Positions 18,305-28,082 of a stretch of 60,208 nucleotides of DNA are shown piece after piece (the stretch's first letter is position 1; the number at the start of each line of letters is the position of its first letter). The translations under genes and the position numbers were made by a program. The stretch is from Enhydrobacter aerosaccus (GTDB taxonomy: Bacteria; Pseudomonadota; Alphaproteobacteria; Reyranellales; Reyranellaceae). Location: the NCBI GenBank assembly GCA_903915535.1, contig CAIWTJ010000245.1, positions 1-60,208 on the forward strand. Reading direction: 5' to 3'. The notes beneath the pieces were generated by a model. That model saw nothing but the letters and a program-made list of their open reading frames with translations, did not search any database and was not told the origin of the DNA.

Positions 18305-19774
18305 TTAGACACGGACCACCTTGCCGGGATTCATGATGTTCTTGGGATCGAGCGCGCGCTTGATCGTGCGCATCGTGTCGAGCTCGGTCTTGCTGCGGTA
18401 GTGCGCGAGCTCGTCGAGCTTGTCGATGCCGATGCCGTGCTCGGCCGAGATCGAGCCCGCCATCGAGGTCACGAGGTCGTTCACGGCGCGCGTGATGGCG
18501 GGCGAGTACTGACCCAGCGTCGCGCGGTCCATGCCTTTCGGTCCCATGAAGGAGAAATGCACGTTGCCGTCGCCGATGTGGCCCAGCGGATAGGGCCGAA
18601 TGCTCGGCAGAATGTCGAGCGAGGCCTTGATGCCCTTGTCGAGGAACTCGGGAATCTTCGAGACCGCAACGGAGATGTCGTAGCTCAGGCCCGGGCCCTC
18701 GGCGCGCGAGGCGGGGGCCACCGACTCGCGGATCACCCACATGTTGCGCGCCTGGCTCTCGTTCTGCGCGATCACGGCGTCGAGCACGCGGCCTGCTTCC
18801 ATCTGGTCGGCGAGGAACTGTTCCATCTTCTCCGACATGCCTTCCGCGCCGTCGGGCTTGGGCCGGGACGAGGTCCATTCGAGCAGCAGGTACCATTCCG
18901 TGTCGGCCTTGAGCGGATCCTGCGTGCCGGGCGTGTGGCGCAGCACCATCTCGGTGGCCGCCCGGCTCATCATCTCGCACGAGCCGACATTGTCCTCGGA
19001 TGCCGCGTGTGCCTCGGACAGGATCTCGATGGCAGCCTGCGGATCGCGCAGCGCAATCCAGGCGGTGGCGACATCCTTGGGCGCGGGCCAGATCTTGAGC
19101 ACGGCCTTTGTGATGATGCCGAGCGTGCCTTCGGCGCCCATGAACAGGTGCTTGAGGTCGTAGCCGGTGTTGTCCTTCTTGAGCGCGCGCAAGCCGTTCC
19201 AGATGTCGCCGTTGGGCAGCACCACCTCGAGGCCCATCACGAGATTGCGCGCGTTGCCGTAGCGCAGCACCTGCACGCCGCCCGCATTGGTCGAGAGATT
19301 GCCGCCGATCATGCACGAGCCCTGGGCGCCCAGGCTGAGCGGCAGGAAGCGGTCGTGGCTCGCCGCCGTCTCCTGCAAGGTCTGCAGGATGCAGCCTGCC
19401 TCGACTGTCATCGAGTAGCCGACCGGATCGACGTTGATCACCTTGTTCATGCGGCCGACGGAGAGGACGATGCCGGTGTGCGTGGGCCACGGCGTGGCGC
19501 CGCCCATCAGCCCGGTGTTGCCCGCCTGCGGCACGATCGCGATGCCGTTGTCGTAGCAGAGCTTCACCACCTTCGATGTTTCCTCGACGGTCGCGGGCCG
19601 CACCACGACGGCAGCCGTGCCGACGGTCGAGCCGCGCCAGTCGGTCACGAACGGCTGCTTGCCCTGGTCGTCCTGGATCAGGCCCTTGTCGCCCACGATG
19701 GCCCGCAATCCCTCCAGGATCGCGGGCGTGACGGCGGCGGTCGGAATGCTGGGCGTGATGACGGTATCGGGCAT
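18305..19774 (-). CDS. FAD-binding oxidase, GlcD/D-2-hydroxyglutarate dehydrogenase type (copy 2)
   Basis: 489 residues, with a short extra N-terminus compared with copy 1. It has the same domain order: VPQAGNTGLMGGATP and LGAQGSCMIGGNLSTNAGG in the FAD domain, then PLGHIGDGNVHFSF and SAEHGIGIDKLDELAHYRSK in the C-terminal domain. Identity to copy 1 is high along the whole length, so the pair arose by tandem duplication. A GAGGAA site precedes the ATG at 19774. The substrate is probably a D-2-hydroxy acid. Confidence 0.88.
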   Translation of the reverse strand: MPDTVITPSIPTAAVTPAILEGLRAIVGDKGLIQDDQGKQPFVTDWRGSTVGTAAVVVRPATVEETSKVVKLCYDNGIAIVPQAGNTGLMGGATPWPTHTGIVLSVGRMNKVINVDPVGYSMTVEAGCILQTLQETAASHDRFLPLSLGAQGSCMIGGNLSTNAGGVQVLRYGNARNLVMGLEVVLPNGDIWNGLRALKKDNTGYDLKHLFMGAEGTLGIITKAVLKIWPAPKDVATAWIALRDPQAAIEILSEAHAASEDNVGSCEMMSRAATEMVLRHTPGTQDPLKADTEWYLLLEWTSSRPKPDGAEGMSEKMEQFLADQMEAGRVLDAVIAQNESQARNMWVIRESVAPASRAEGPGLSYDISVAVSKIPEFLDKGIKASLDILPSIRPYPLGHIGDGNVHFSFMGPKGMDRATLGQYSPAITRAVNDLVTSMAGSISAEHGIGIDKLDELAHYRSKTELDTMRTIKRALDPKNIMNPGKVVRV

Positions 19775-19799
19775 GGTTTCCTCGTTTATTGCCCGAAGC

Positions 19800-20773
19800 T
19801 TAGCCTTGCGGGCGGGTCGGGTCACCAGCGGCCGCGCGGCGCAGGCGGTCGTTGATCGCAAGGCCCAGGCCCGTTTCGGGGATCGGCATGACCGCGATGC
19901 GGCCGATGCCTGGCCTGTCGAGGGCGCGCATCTGGGCAAAGAGGTTGGCCGCCGCTTCGGCGAGATTGCCCGTGGGACTTAGGTTGTAGGTCAGCATGGC
20001 GCCCGTGGGCGGTGTGGGACCGAACGCCAGCAGGCCTTCGTCGGCTGCGACAGCGGTTGCTCCAAGCCGAACGGGCCTCGCGGGCGCGTAGTGGCTTTCG
20101 AGCTGCCCGGGCGAGGAGCGCGGCGCCTCGCCTGACGGCAGGGCATCACTCAGGGCGATGGGACCGATCACCGCCTCGATGGCTTCGCGCGTGGCGCCGC
20201 CGGGACGCAGCAGCGTCGGGCGGTTGCCCGACAGGTCGAGCACGGTCGACTCGACGCCGACCAGGCACGGTCCACCGTCGAGAATCAGGCTCACGCGATC
20301 GCCCAGGGACTCCGCGACGTGCGCGGCCTGTGTCGGGCTTACCGCGCCGCTGCGGTTGGCCGATGGGGCCGCGATGGGACGGCCGGCGGCGCGAATCAAC
20401 GCCTGCGCCACGGGATGAGACGGCGCGCGAATGGCAACGGTGTCGAGTCCGGCGGTCGCGAGCAGCGCGATGGTCGATCCCTGGGTGCGCGGCAGCACGA
20501 AGGTAAGGGGCCCCGGCCAAAAGTGGGTGGCCAGCCGATCGGCCGTGTCGTTCCACTCGACAAAGCGTTTGGCCTCGGCCGCATCCAGCACATGGCTGAT
20601 CAGCGGATTGAATTGCGGGCGGCCCTTGGCCTCGAAGATCGCGGCGACCGCGCGCTCGTTGGTCGCGTCGCCACCCAGCCCGTAAACCGTCTCGGTCGGA
20701 AAGGCGACCAGGCCGCCGTCCTGCAGCAGCTTTGCTGCGCGCGTGACGGACGCCGCGTCCGCCTCGAGGATGC

Positions 20774-20777
<4 letters not shown>
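19800..20777 (-). CDS. L-threonylcarbamoyladenylate synthase, Sua5 type
   Basis: 325 residues, that is a YrdC domain plus the C-terminal Sua5 domain. It makes threonylcarbamoyl-AMP from Thr, bicarbonate and ATP for the t6A37 modification of ANN-decoding tRNAs. GGLVAFPTETVYGLGGDA, KGRPQFNPLISHV (KxR motif) and PIAAPSANRSGAVSPT are diagnostic. The start is GTG at 20777, which overlaps the cysQ stop as GTGA, so the two are coupled. A longer upstream frame has no homology. Confidence 0.92.
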
Positions 20778-21568
<791 letters not shown>

Positions 21569-21598
21569 GAATGCGGCGACCTTATAACCCATCCGGAC

Positions 21599-22360
21599 AT
21601 GGCAAACAGGCTCCTGGGCGTCATAGCTGCCCTCCCTGAGGAATTCGCCCATTTCTCCGACCGGTCGGGGGAGACGAGTTCCATAGGCGGTCATTCCTTC
21701 TGGCGCGGGCAGATTGCGGGCCGCGACGCCGTCTTCGTCGAATCCGGCGCCGGAAAGGTCAATGCGGGCGTGGCAACTTCCCTGCTGCTCGACCGCTTCG
21801 GCTGCCGGGCGCTGATGCTGTGCGGCGTGGCGGGTGGCCTCGATCCGGCGCTCAATGTCGGCGACGTCGTGGTCGGGACGAGCAACATCCAGCACGATTT
21901 CGGCATCGAGAAGACCGGTGAGTTCTTCCACATCCAGCCGGGAAGCCGGCCCGCGCTCGGCGAGGACTTTACGCCGGGCTATGCCTTGTCCGGGTCACTC
22001 GTGATGCGGCTGCGCGCTGCGCTCGACGGCGCCGTACTGGAGCCTTTGCCCGTCGAAGTAGACGCTGGCCGGCGCACGCCCAAGATCTGCTTCGGTCCGA
22101 TCCTCACCGGCGACAGCTTCATCAACGTCGAAGCAACGCGGCGGCGCCTGCAGGAACGGTTCGGTGCGCAGGCGGTTGAAATGGAAGGCGGCGCCGTGGC
22201 GCAGGTGGCGCGGAGGTGGGATCCGGAAATCCCCGTCGTCAACATCCGTTGCTTGAGCGATCTGGCCGGCGCCGAAAGTCACTTCGACTTTCGAACCTTC
22301 CTTCCCGCGGCCGCGCGCATTGCGTCGGCGGTCGCCCACCGGCTGGCGCCAGTGATCTGA
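21599..22360 (+). CDS. MTA/SAH nucleosidase-family protein (PNP/UDP phosphorylase superfamily)
   Basis: 253 residues. The GVIAALPEE N-terminus, CGVAGGLDPALNVGDVVV, TGDSFI, QAVEMEGGAVAQVA with the substrate-binding Glu pair, and IRCLSDLAG with the catalytic Asp match methylthioadenosine/S-adenosylhomocysteine nucleosidases. It would cleave the glycosidic bond of MTA or SAH to free adenine. No strong binding site is seen before the ATG. It converges on an MTA phosphorylase gene 12 bases further on. Confidence 0.8.
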   Translation: MANRLLGVIAALPEEFAHFSDRSGETSSIGGHSFWRGQIAGRDAVFVESGAGKVNAGVATSLLLDRFGCRALMLCGVAGGLDPALNVGDVVVGTSNIQHDFGIEKTGEFFHIQPGSRPALGEDFTPGYALSGSLVMRLRAALDGAVLEPLPVEVDAGRRTPKICFGPILTGDSFINVEATRRRLQERFGAQAVEMEGGAVAQVARRWDPEIPVVNIRCLSDLAGAESHFDFRTFLPAAARIASAVAHRLAPVI

Positions 22361-22372
22361 TCGGTGATCTGA

Positions 22373-23245
22373 TCAGCGCTTCAGGACACGCCCCGCCACG
22401 GCGTCGAGCTTGGCGATCATGGCGGGCGAGCGGGCGGCGGGTCCGGTGATCAGCGCGTTTTCGAGAGCGTGGTCGCAGCCCGACGGGCAGGGTGCCGGGC
22501 GGCCATCCTTGAGCAGGGGCGCGACCATCGAGACGAGCGTCTTCGCCTTCTCGGCATTGTCGGTCAGCACGCGAATGATGTCGGAGACCTGGACGTGGTC
22601 GTGGTCCGGATGCCAGCAGTCGTAGTCGGTGACCATGGCGACCGTCACGTAGCAAATCTCCGCCTCGCGGGCGAGCTTGGCCTCCGGCATGTTGGTCATG
22701 CCGATAACGTCGCAACCCCAGCTGCGATAGAGCTTGGATTCTGCGAGGCTCGAGAATTGCGGGCCTTCCATGGCGAGATACGTGCCGCCCATTTTGATCG
22801 GGAAGCCGGCCTTCTTGCCGCAGGCGTACACCGCCTGAGCCAGGCGATTGCAGGTCGGATGCGCCATCGAGACGTGGGCCACCAGCCCTTCGCCGAAGAA
22901 GCTCTTCTCGCGCGCAAAGGTGCGGTCGATGAACTGGTCGACCACGACGAAGTGACCCGGCGGCAGCTCTTCCTTCAATGACCCGCAGGCCGAAACCGAG
23001 AGAATGTCGGTCACGCCGGAGCGCTTCAGCGCGTCGATATTGGCACGATAGTTGATCGTGGACGGCGAATGGAAATGGCCGCGACCGTGACGGGGCGCGA
23101 ACACGACGTCCAGTCCATCGAGCACGCCGAACATGAACTCGTCCGAGGTTTCGCCAAAGGGCGAGGCGACCCGCTTCCAGTGTGCGTTTTTGACACCTGC
23201 AATGTCATAAACGCCGCTGCCGCCCAGAACGCCAAGAACAGTCAT
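22373..23245 (-). CDS. mtnP: S-methyl-5'-thioadenosine phosphorylase
   Basis: 290 residues. It phosphorolyses MTA to adenine and 5-methylthioribose-1-phosphate in methionine salvage. VLGGSGVYDIAG, PRHGRGHFHSPSTINYRANI, YLAMEGPQFSSLAES and the hallmark GMTNMPEAKLAREAEICY followed by VTDYDCW are all present. A GAGGAG site precedes the ATG at 23245. No other methionine-salvage gene (mtnA/B/C) is next to it. Confidence 0.93.
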   Translation of the reverse strand: MTVLGVLGGSGVYDIAGVKNAHWKRVASPFGETSDEFMFGVLDGLDVVFAPRHGRGHFHSPSTINYRANIDALKRSGVTDILSVSACGSLKEELPPGHFVVVDQFIDRTFAREKSFFGEGLVAHVSMAHPTCNRLAQAVYACGKKAGFPIKMGGTYLAMEGPQFSSLAESKLYRSWGCDVIGMTNMPEAKLAREAEICYVTVAMVTDYDCWHPDHDHVQVSDIIRVLTDNAEKAKTLVSMVAPLLKDGRPAPCPSGCDHALENALITGPAARSPAMIAKLDAVAGRVLKR

Positions 23246-23305
23246 TTTTGCTTCTCCTCGGAGGCGGTGGTGTATCATCCCCTTGGATAAAATGGGAGAC
23301 AGGCA

Positions 23306-24151
23306 ATGGGTAGGCTCGACGGCAAGATCACCATCGTGACCGGCGCAACCAGCGGCATCGGCCGGCGCACCGTCGAGAAGTTCGTGGCCGAGGGCGCCAA
23401 GGTCGTGGCGACGGGCCGTCGTGAAGAGTTGGGCAAGTCGCTCGAGAGCGCGCTCGGCAAGGACAAATGCCTTTTCGTGAAGGCCGACGCCACCCGGGAA
23501 GCCGACGTGAAGGCAATGATCGACGCCTGCGTCTCGAAATGGGGGCGGCTCGACTGCCTGTTCAACAATGCCGGCGGCCCCGCACCGGTGGGCGGCATCG
23601 AGACGGTGCCGGTCGAGGGCTTCGACGCCGCAATGGCGACGCTGGTGCGCTCCGTCATGCTGGGCATGAAGCATGCGGCCCCGATCATGATGAAGCAGGG
23701 CTCCGGCAGGATCATCAACAACGGCAGCGTCGCGGCGCGGCGCGCGGGTTACTCGACCTCGATGATCTATGGCGCCGCCAAAGCCGCCGTGAACCATCTC
23801 ACCGTGTGCGCGGCCATGCAGCTCGGCGAGAAGAGCGTGCGGTGCAACTCGATCTCTCCCGGCGGCATCGCCACCGGCATCTTCGCCAAGGCGCTCGGCC
23901 TGCCACCCGACAAGGCCGACACCTACGCCCAGGCGATGAAGGCCGGTATGGCCAAGAACCAGCCGATCCCGCGCGCCGGCATCGTCGACGACATCGCCAA
24001 CGCCGCGGTGTTCCTCGCATCCGACGAGTCCTCGTTCATCAACGGCCACGATCTCGTTGTCGACGGCGGCATGGTCGGCGGCCGCATGTGGACGCCGCAT
24101 CAGGAAGGCGTCAATGCAATGCGCAAGGCGTTCGGCGTCGATGAGGTCTGA
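23306..24151 (+). CDS. Short-chain dehydrogenase/reductase (SDR)
   Basis: 281 residues. The NAD(P)-binding TGATSGIG is at the N-terminus, NNAGG follows, and the catalytic Ser with Tyr-x3-Lys lies in SVAARRAGYSTSMIYGAAKAAV. A C-terminal extension beyond the usual GG-x-V sequence (VDGGMVGGRMWTPHQEG) is longer than in FabG. Substrate unknown. It is followed after 5 bases by the 765-residue gene, so the two probably share a pathway. The 60-base gap to mtnP holds the divergent promoters. Confidence 0.88.
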   Translation: MGRLDGKITIVTGATSGIGRRTVEKFVAEGAKVVATGRREELGKSLESALGKDKCLFVKADATREADVKAMIDACVSKWGRLDCLFNNAGGPAPVGGIETVPVEGFDAAMATLVRSVMLGMKHAAPIMMKQGSGRIINNGSVAARRAGYSTSMIYGAAKAAVNHLTVCAAMQLGEKSVRCNSISPGGIATGIFAKALGLPPDKADTYAQAMKAGMAKNQPIPRAGIVDDIANAAVFLASDESSFINGHDLVVDGGMVGGRMWTPHQEGVNAMRKAFGVDEV

Positions 24152-24156
24152 GATTC

Positions 24157-26454
24157 ATGATCGCCGTCCTGTTCAGCGATCGTAGTCGCGCCGCGTACGC
24201 CGTCGAAGCCGCCAGCCGCAAGCAGACTTATACGTTCACCGACGCCTGGGGCCTGCCGCGCACCTGGCTGAAGGGGGAGTACGCGTATCTCGCGCCCAAT
24301 GCGGCGCGGCTGCTGCTGGCGCGTTGCAACCTCAAGCACGAGCTGATCGAAGAAGCTGCCCTCACGGACGACACGCTTGCCGGTTTGAGCGCGTTGCTCG
24401 TTCCGAACGCGGGCCACCTCTCGGCAGAGACGATTGCGCGCATCGAGCGCTGGCTGGAGGGCGCCGACAAGCGCCTGATCGTCACCGGCAAGACCAACCT
24501 GCCGCCGCGGCTGCTCGGCCTCACCTCCTGCACGCCGGGTCCGTCGAGCGGCTTCACGGGCTGGCGCTGGCTGCCGGGATCGCCCTTCGCCAACGGCGAC
24601 TGGGAAAGCCTGTACGTCAGCAGCTACAAGGCCTTCACGGTGCAGAAGGTCGAGGCGGCGCCCGGCAGCAAGGTGCTGGCCGCGCTGGTCGAACTGACAG
24701 GCGATCTCGAAAACGCGGAGACCGCCACGGCGGCGGACATCGGGCCGGCCATCGTGGCAACCGATAAGACGCTGTTCGTCGCGAACCAGGTCTTCGAGAT
24801 GATCGGCGGCATGCTGCAGGCCCATCTCAATGTCGAGGCGGTGCGGCACTTCACCAATGCGGTGCACTGGGGCGACACGCTTCTGTTCTTCCTGCGCCGC
24901 CTCATGCTCGACCTCGGGCTGGAGCCTTTGTGGCAGACCCGCCTGCGCTCGTTCGGGGCCTATGACGGCGTGCTGTCGTTCCGCCACGACGTGCACGGCA
25001 TGCGCGACTACAATTTCCTCGACTACCAGATCCAGAATCTGATTCCGGCGAGCTACGACATCGAGACGCCATCGTTCTCCAGGAACATCGACTACGACAT
25101 GGCGCGCGACTGGGTGCAGCGCACGACCCAGCACAGTTTCATCGAACCCGCGCTGCACAACGACAGTTCGATCGGCACGCCGCCGACGGCGATCTTCGGC
25201 CAGGGCCTTTTCAACCTGGTGACCGACGCACGCAAGACACTCGGGGTTTCGTTCTGTACCTGCGGCCGTCACGAGGGCGGTCATCTGCATCCAGAGACGC
25301 TGGATGCGATGGATTACCTTTATGCCCACGACCCGATCATGTTGGGCACGTGTACCTTCTGCTTCTATCACATGGTCGAATACGGCGTGCGCCACCCCGA
25401 TGTCGTTGCGTACACCGGCGCCGGCGATAAGCAGCTGACCTATGTGACCGATGTGCGCCGCACGATCGCCACGCCCGGAGTCTGGTTTCCGTTCCATCCG
25501 GTGATCACCACCGACAAGGAGTGGAAGCCGTTGCGCGGGTGGGATCGCACGCACGAGTACGACACAAACTACGAGTTGGTAGAGACGGTCTTCGGCGGCC
25601 ATGGCTCAAGGCGCCATGGGGTCGACGACCGGCTCGAGAACGGCGTCTACAGCTTCCAATACCATCCCGAGCTGGCGCGCGATCCGTCGGTCAACAACGG
25701 CCGCGGCACGCTCGACTATGTGCGCTATTGCATCAACCTGGCCGAGCGCAAGCACTACTGGATTGCGACCCAGGCGGAACTGTACCAGCGCATGGCCGAC
25801 TACGAGGCGCTGAAGTTCGAGGTGCGCGACGGTGGCCGCACCGTCACTGTAACCAATCCCACCAACCGCCGCATCACCGCGATGGTGATCGAGCAGCGCC
25901 TTCCGTTCGGCAGCGTCTGGCAGGGCGGGGAGGAGTTGATCCACGTGGCGCACGGCGGCTTCGTCACCGTGCCACCGCTCGAGCCCGGTGCCGCGATAAC
26001 GCTCCAGTTCAGGGACGAAGAGATCGAGGAATTGCTGCTGCGGCATCCAAGCAACAAGGGCCTGGTGATCCTCGATGCCCGGCGCGACCCAAGCACCAAC
26101 GAGGTGCGCATTCTGGTGAGTGTCTGCCGCAAACAGCCACTGTGCATCGAGGGTGTCGATCCCGAGGGCGCTTACGAAGTCGAGATCGAAGGCCGGCCGA
26201 TGCAGAACGTCGGTGTCCGCACGGTGCGCACCATCCAGGCTCTGCTTGCCAAGAAGACACAGGTGGCGGTGGCGCCCAAGCGGCGCACTTATACGCCCGG
26301 CACGACGCGTTTCCTCGATCTGGAGGTCGAGGGAGAAGAGAACAATTTTGTCGAGCGCACGATCCGTATTCGCAAGATCGCGGAGCCGCGGGCGTCCGTC
26401 GTGAAGGCCGAGTTGATTGCAGCTATTCCGGCCAAGCGCGGGCGTGTGACCTAG
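24157..26454 (+). CDS. Large multidomain protein, amidotransferase-like plus deacetylase-like, function unknown
   Basis: 765 residues, no signal peptide or membrane segment. Residues about 70-120 (LSALLVPNAGHLSAETIARI then RLIVTGKT) look like the class-I-amidotransferase-like/trimerisation domain found beside glycosidases. Around 274-282, SFRHDVHG is reminiscent of the Asp/His metal motif of polysaccharide deacetylases. Two Cys pairs, C367-x-C369 and C399-x2-C402, bracket a His-rich HEGGHLHPE segment and suggest a metal site. The last 200 residues look like beta-sandwich. It is coupled to the SDR upstream. No family is firmly recognised. Confidence 0.5.
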   Translation: MIAVLFSDRSRAAYAVEAASRKQTYTFTDAWGLPRTWLKGEYAYLAPNAARLLLARCNLKHELIEEAALTDDTLAGLSALLVPNAGHLSAETIARIERWLEGADKRLIVTGKTNLPPRLLGLTSCTPGPSSGFTGWRWLPGSPFANGDWESLYVSSYKAFTVQKVEAAPGSKVLAALVELTGDLENAETATAADIGPAIVATDKTLFVANQVFEMIGGMLQAHLNVEAVRHFTNAVHWGDTLLFFLRRLMLDLGLEPLWQTRLRSFGAYDGVLSFRHDVHGMRDYNFLDYQIQNLIPASYDIETPSFSRNIDYDMARDWVQRTTQHSFIEPALHNDSSIGTPPTAIFGQGLFNLVTDARKTLGVSFCTCGRHEGGHLHPETLDAMDYLYAHDPIMLGTCTFCFYHMVEYGVRHPDVVAYTGAGDKQLTYVTDVRRTIATPGVWFPFHPVITTDKEWKPLRGWDRTHEYDTNYELVETVFGGHGSRRHGVDDRLENGVYSFQYHPELARDPSVNNGRGTLDYVRYCINLAERKHYWIATQAELYQRMADYEALKFEVRDGGRTVTVTNPTNRRITAMVIEQRLPFGSVWQGGEELIHVAHGGFVTVPPLEPGAAITLQFRDEEIEELLLRHPSNKGLVILDARRDPSTNEVRILVSVCRKQPLCIEGVDPEGAYEVEIEGRPMQNVGVRTVRTIQALLAKKTQVAVAPKRRTYTPGTTRFLDLEVEGEENNFVERTIRIRKIAEPRASVVKAELIAAIPAKRGRVT

Positions 26455-27194
26455 AAGTCGGCGACAACCCTTCGGGTCTTGAGGCGAAGAGCCTCGACGC
26501 ATTCGCAGGCCGCGCGTTCCAGTCCCGCCTGATCGAGAATGGTGATCTCGCCGCGGCGATACCGGATGAGGCCGGCGTTCTGCAGCTCCTGGGCAATGAG
26601 CGTAACGGTTGGCCGGCGCACGGCGAGCATCTGGGCCACGAAGTCGTGCGTGAGTTTCAGCACGTCGTTGTCGACCCGGTCGCGAACCTGGATGATCCAG
26701 CGGCACATGCGCCGCTCGGCCGAGTGCAGCGCATTGCAGGCGGCGGTCTGCTGCATCTGCGCCATCGAGAGCTCGTTGCTGAGCAGGACGATCTTGAGGA
26801 AGACGTCACTCTTGGCCATGGCGATGCGATAGTCCGCGGCGCTGACGCGGTAGCCCGAGCCCGCGATCTGCACGATGGCCCGCGCGTTGGCCCGATGGGT
26901 ACCCAGGGCGGCCAGACAATCGACGACGGCCTCCCGTCCCAGGCTCGCGAGTTCCAGCGCGGCCCCGTCTTCCATCGTGGTCGTGATCGAGATCATTCCC
27001 GATTCGACGAAGAGGATTTCCTCGACCCGCTCGCCCGGTTCGGACAGCACCGTTCCCTGGCGCAGATCCACGGCTTTCAAAAAGGGACGCAGAATTTCCA
27101 AGTCCTTGGGCGCGAGTGCCGCGAGGAAGAGATTCTCAAAGAGGCCGGCCGCCATTTCCTCAATTCCTTGATATTCGGTTCTTTGGATTGTCAT
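26451..27194 (-). CDS. Crp/Fnr-family transcriptional regulator
   Basis: 247 residues. The N-terminal cyclic-nucleotide-binding-like barrel runs to about residue 130 (with RQGTVLSEPGERVEEILFVESGMISI), then the dimer helix, then a winged-helix domain with LTHDFVAQMLAVRRPTVTLIAQELQNAGLIRYRRGEI-like sequence containing the recognition helix RRPTVT. No Fnr-type Cys cluster is visible, and the cAMP-binding Arg/Glu phosphate cassette is not clearly kept, so the signal is unknown. Its stop shares CTAG with the stop of the convergent 765-residue gene. Confidence 0.88.
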   Translation of the reverse strand: MTIQRTEYQGIEEMAAGLFENLFLAALAPKDLEILRPFLKAVDLRQGTVLSEPGERVEEILFVESGMISITTTMEDGAALELASLGREAVVDCLAALGTHRANARAIVQIAGSGYRVSAADYRIAMAKSDVFLKIVLLSNELSMAQMQQTAACNALHSAERRMCRWIIQVRDRVDNDVLKLTHDFVAQMLAVRRPTVTLIAQELQNAGLIRYRRGEITILDQAGLERAACECVEALRLKTRRVVADF

Positions 27195-27710
27195 TTACGC
27201 ACCTCAAGACGCTGCCGGCTGTTGAAGCGGCCCAAAGTGCACGCAAAGTCGCGCAGGTTTATGCGCGAAGGGGAGGGGACAGGTCTGTTCACTAACGAAC
27301 AAAGAAAAACAAGCCACTAGGTTGCGAGGCTTAATTCGCCATTTGGCCAGCTAAATCGTCCAGAGGTGCGCAACCGTACCCATTCGGTTGCGTATCGTCG
27401 AGACCCTTCGCCCATAGGGAGAGGGTCGGGCAACTGCCGGCCCGGCGCGGACCACTTCGCCGTCGCGCGTGCGGCACCCTCTTCCGTCCGAGGATATATG
27501 CGCGCTCGCTGAGCGCATGCCTCCGGCTGCCAAGACATTCGTCTCACAGGCTGCGGTGCCGCGGGCGATCGGTCTCATCGAGGCCAACCGCGGAGCGCGT
27601 TCGTCGCTGCAAGCGCAACTCGCTTCCCGCACCGGGCGTTGAGACTGCAGCCCGTCCTTGAACGACGGGTTTCCAGACACCCCAAGCAAGATCAACCAAG
27701 GAGTCGAACC
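27195..27710. other. 516-base non-coding region between crp-like and PRC-barrel genes
   Basis: No credible gene is seen on either strand. Visible structure: a TGTTC-N6-GAACA dyad near 27291-27306; an 8-bp hairpin CGCAACCG/CGGTTGCG with an 8-base loop at 27369-27392; and a GACCCT/AGGGTC repeat near 27402-27428. The 3' part is the leader of the PRC-barrel gene and ends in AAGGAG (27698-27703). It could hold the divergent promoters and possibly a small RNA. Confidence 0.5.
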
Positions 27711-28079
27711 ATGGCCGATATGACCAAGAACACCGCAGGCAATCTCATTGCCGCCGAGAAGGTCGAAGGAACGAATGTCTACAACATGCAGGGCGAAAAG
27801 CTCGGCACAGTCGATGACATCATGATCGACAAGGTGAGCGGCAAGGCGATCTACGCCGTGATGTCGTTCGGCGGCTTCCTCGGCATCGGCGAGAAGAACC
27901 ACCCGCTGCCGTGGTCGACTCTGAAGTACGACCAGAGCAAGGGCGGCTACGTCGTCAACCTCGACAAGAAGATGCTCGAAAAGGCGCCGACCTACGATCG
28001 GACGGGCGACTTCGTATGGACGCCGGACTATGGCCGCGAGGTCGACAAGTACTACGGCGCGCCGACCTACTGGATGTAA
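27711..28079 (+). CDS. PRC-barrel domain protein
   Basis: 122 residues. The PRC-barrel motif is clear: NVYNMQGEKLGTVDDIMIDKVSGKAIYAVMSFGGFLGIGEKNHPLPW. Proteins of this small type in alphaproteobacteria are soluble or envelope-associated and often belong to the general stress response; partners are unknown. The start at 27711 has an AAGGAG site seven bases upstream. The C-terminus YDRTGDFVWTPDYGREVDKYYGAPTYWM is aromatic-rich, as in relatives. It converges on the next gene with a 3-base gap. Confidence 0.85.
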   Translation: MADMTKNTAGNLIAAEKVEGTNVYNMQGEKLGTVDDIMIDKVSGKAIYAVMSFGGFLGIGEKNHPLPWSTLKYDQSKGGYVVNLDKKMLEKAPTYDRTGDFVWTPDYGREVDKYYGAPTYWM

Positions 28080-28082
28080 GCG

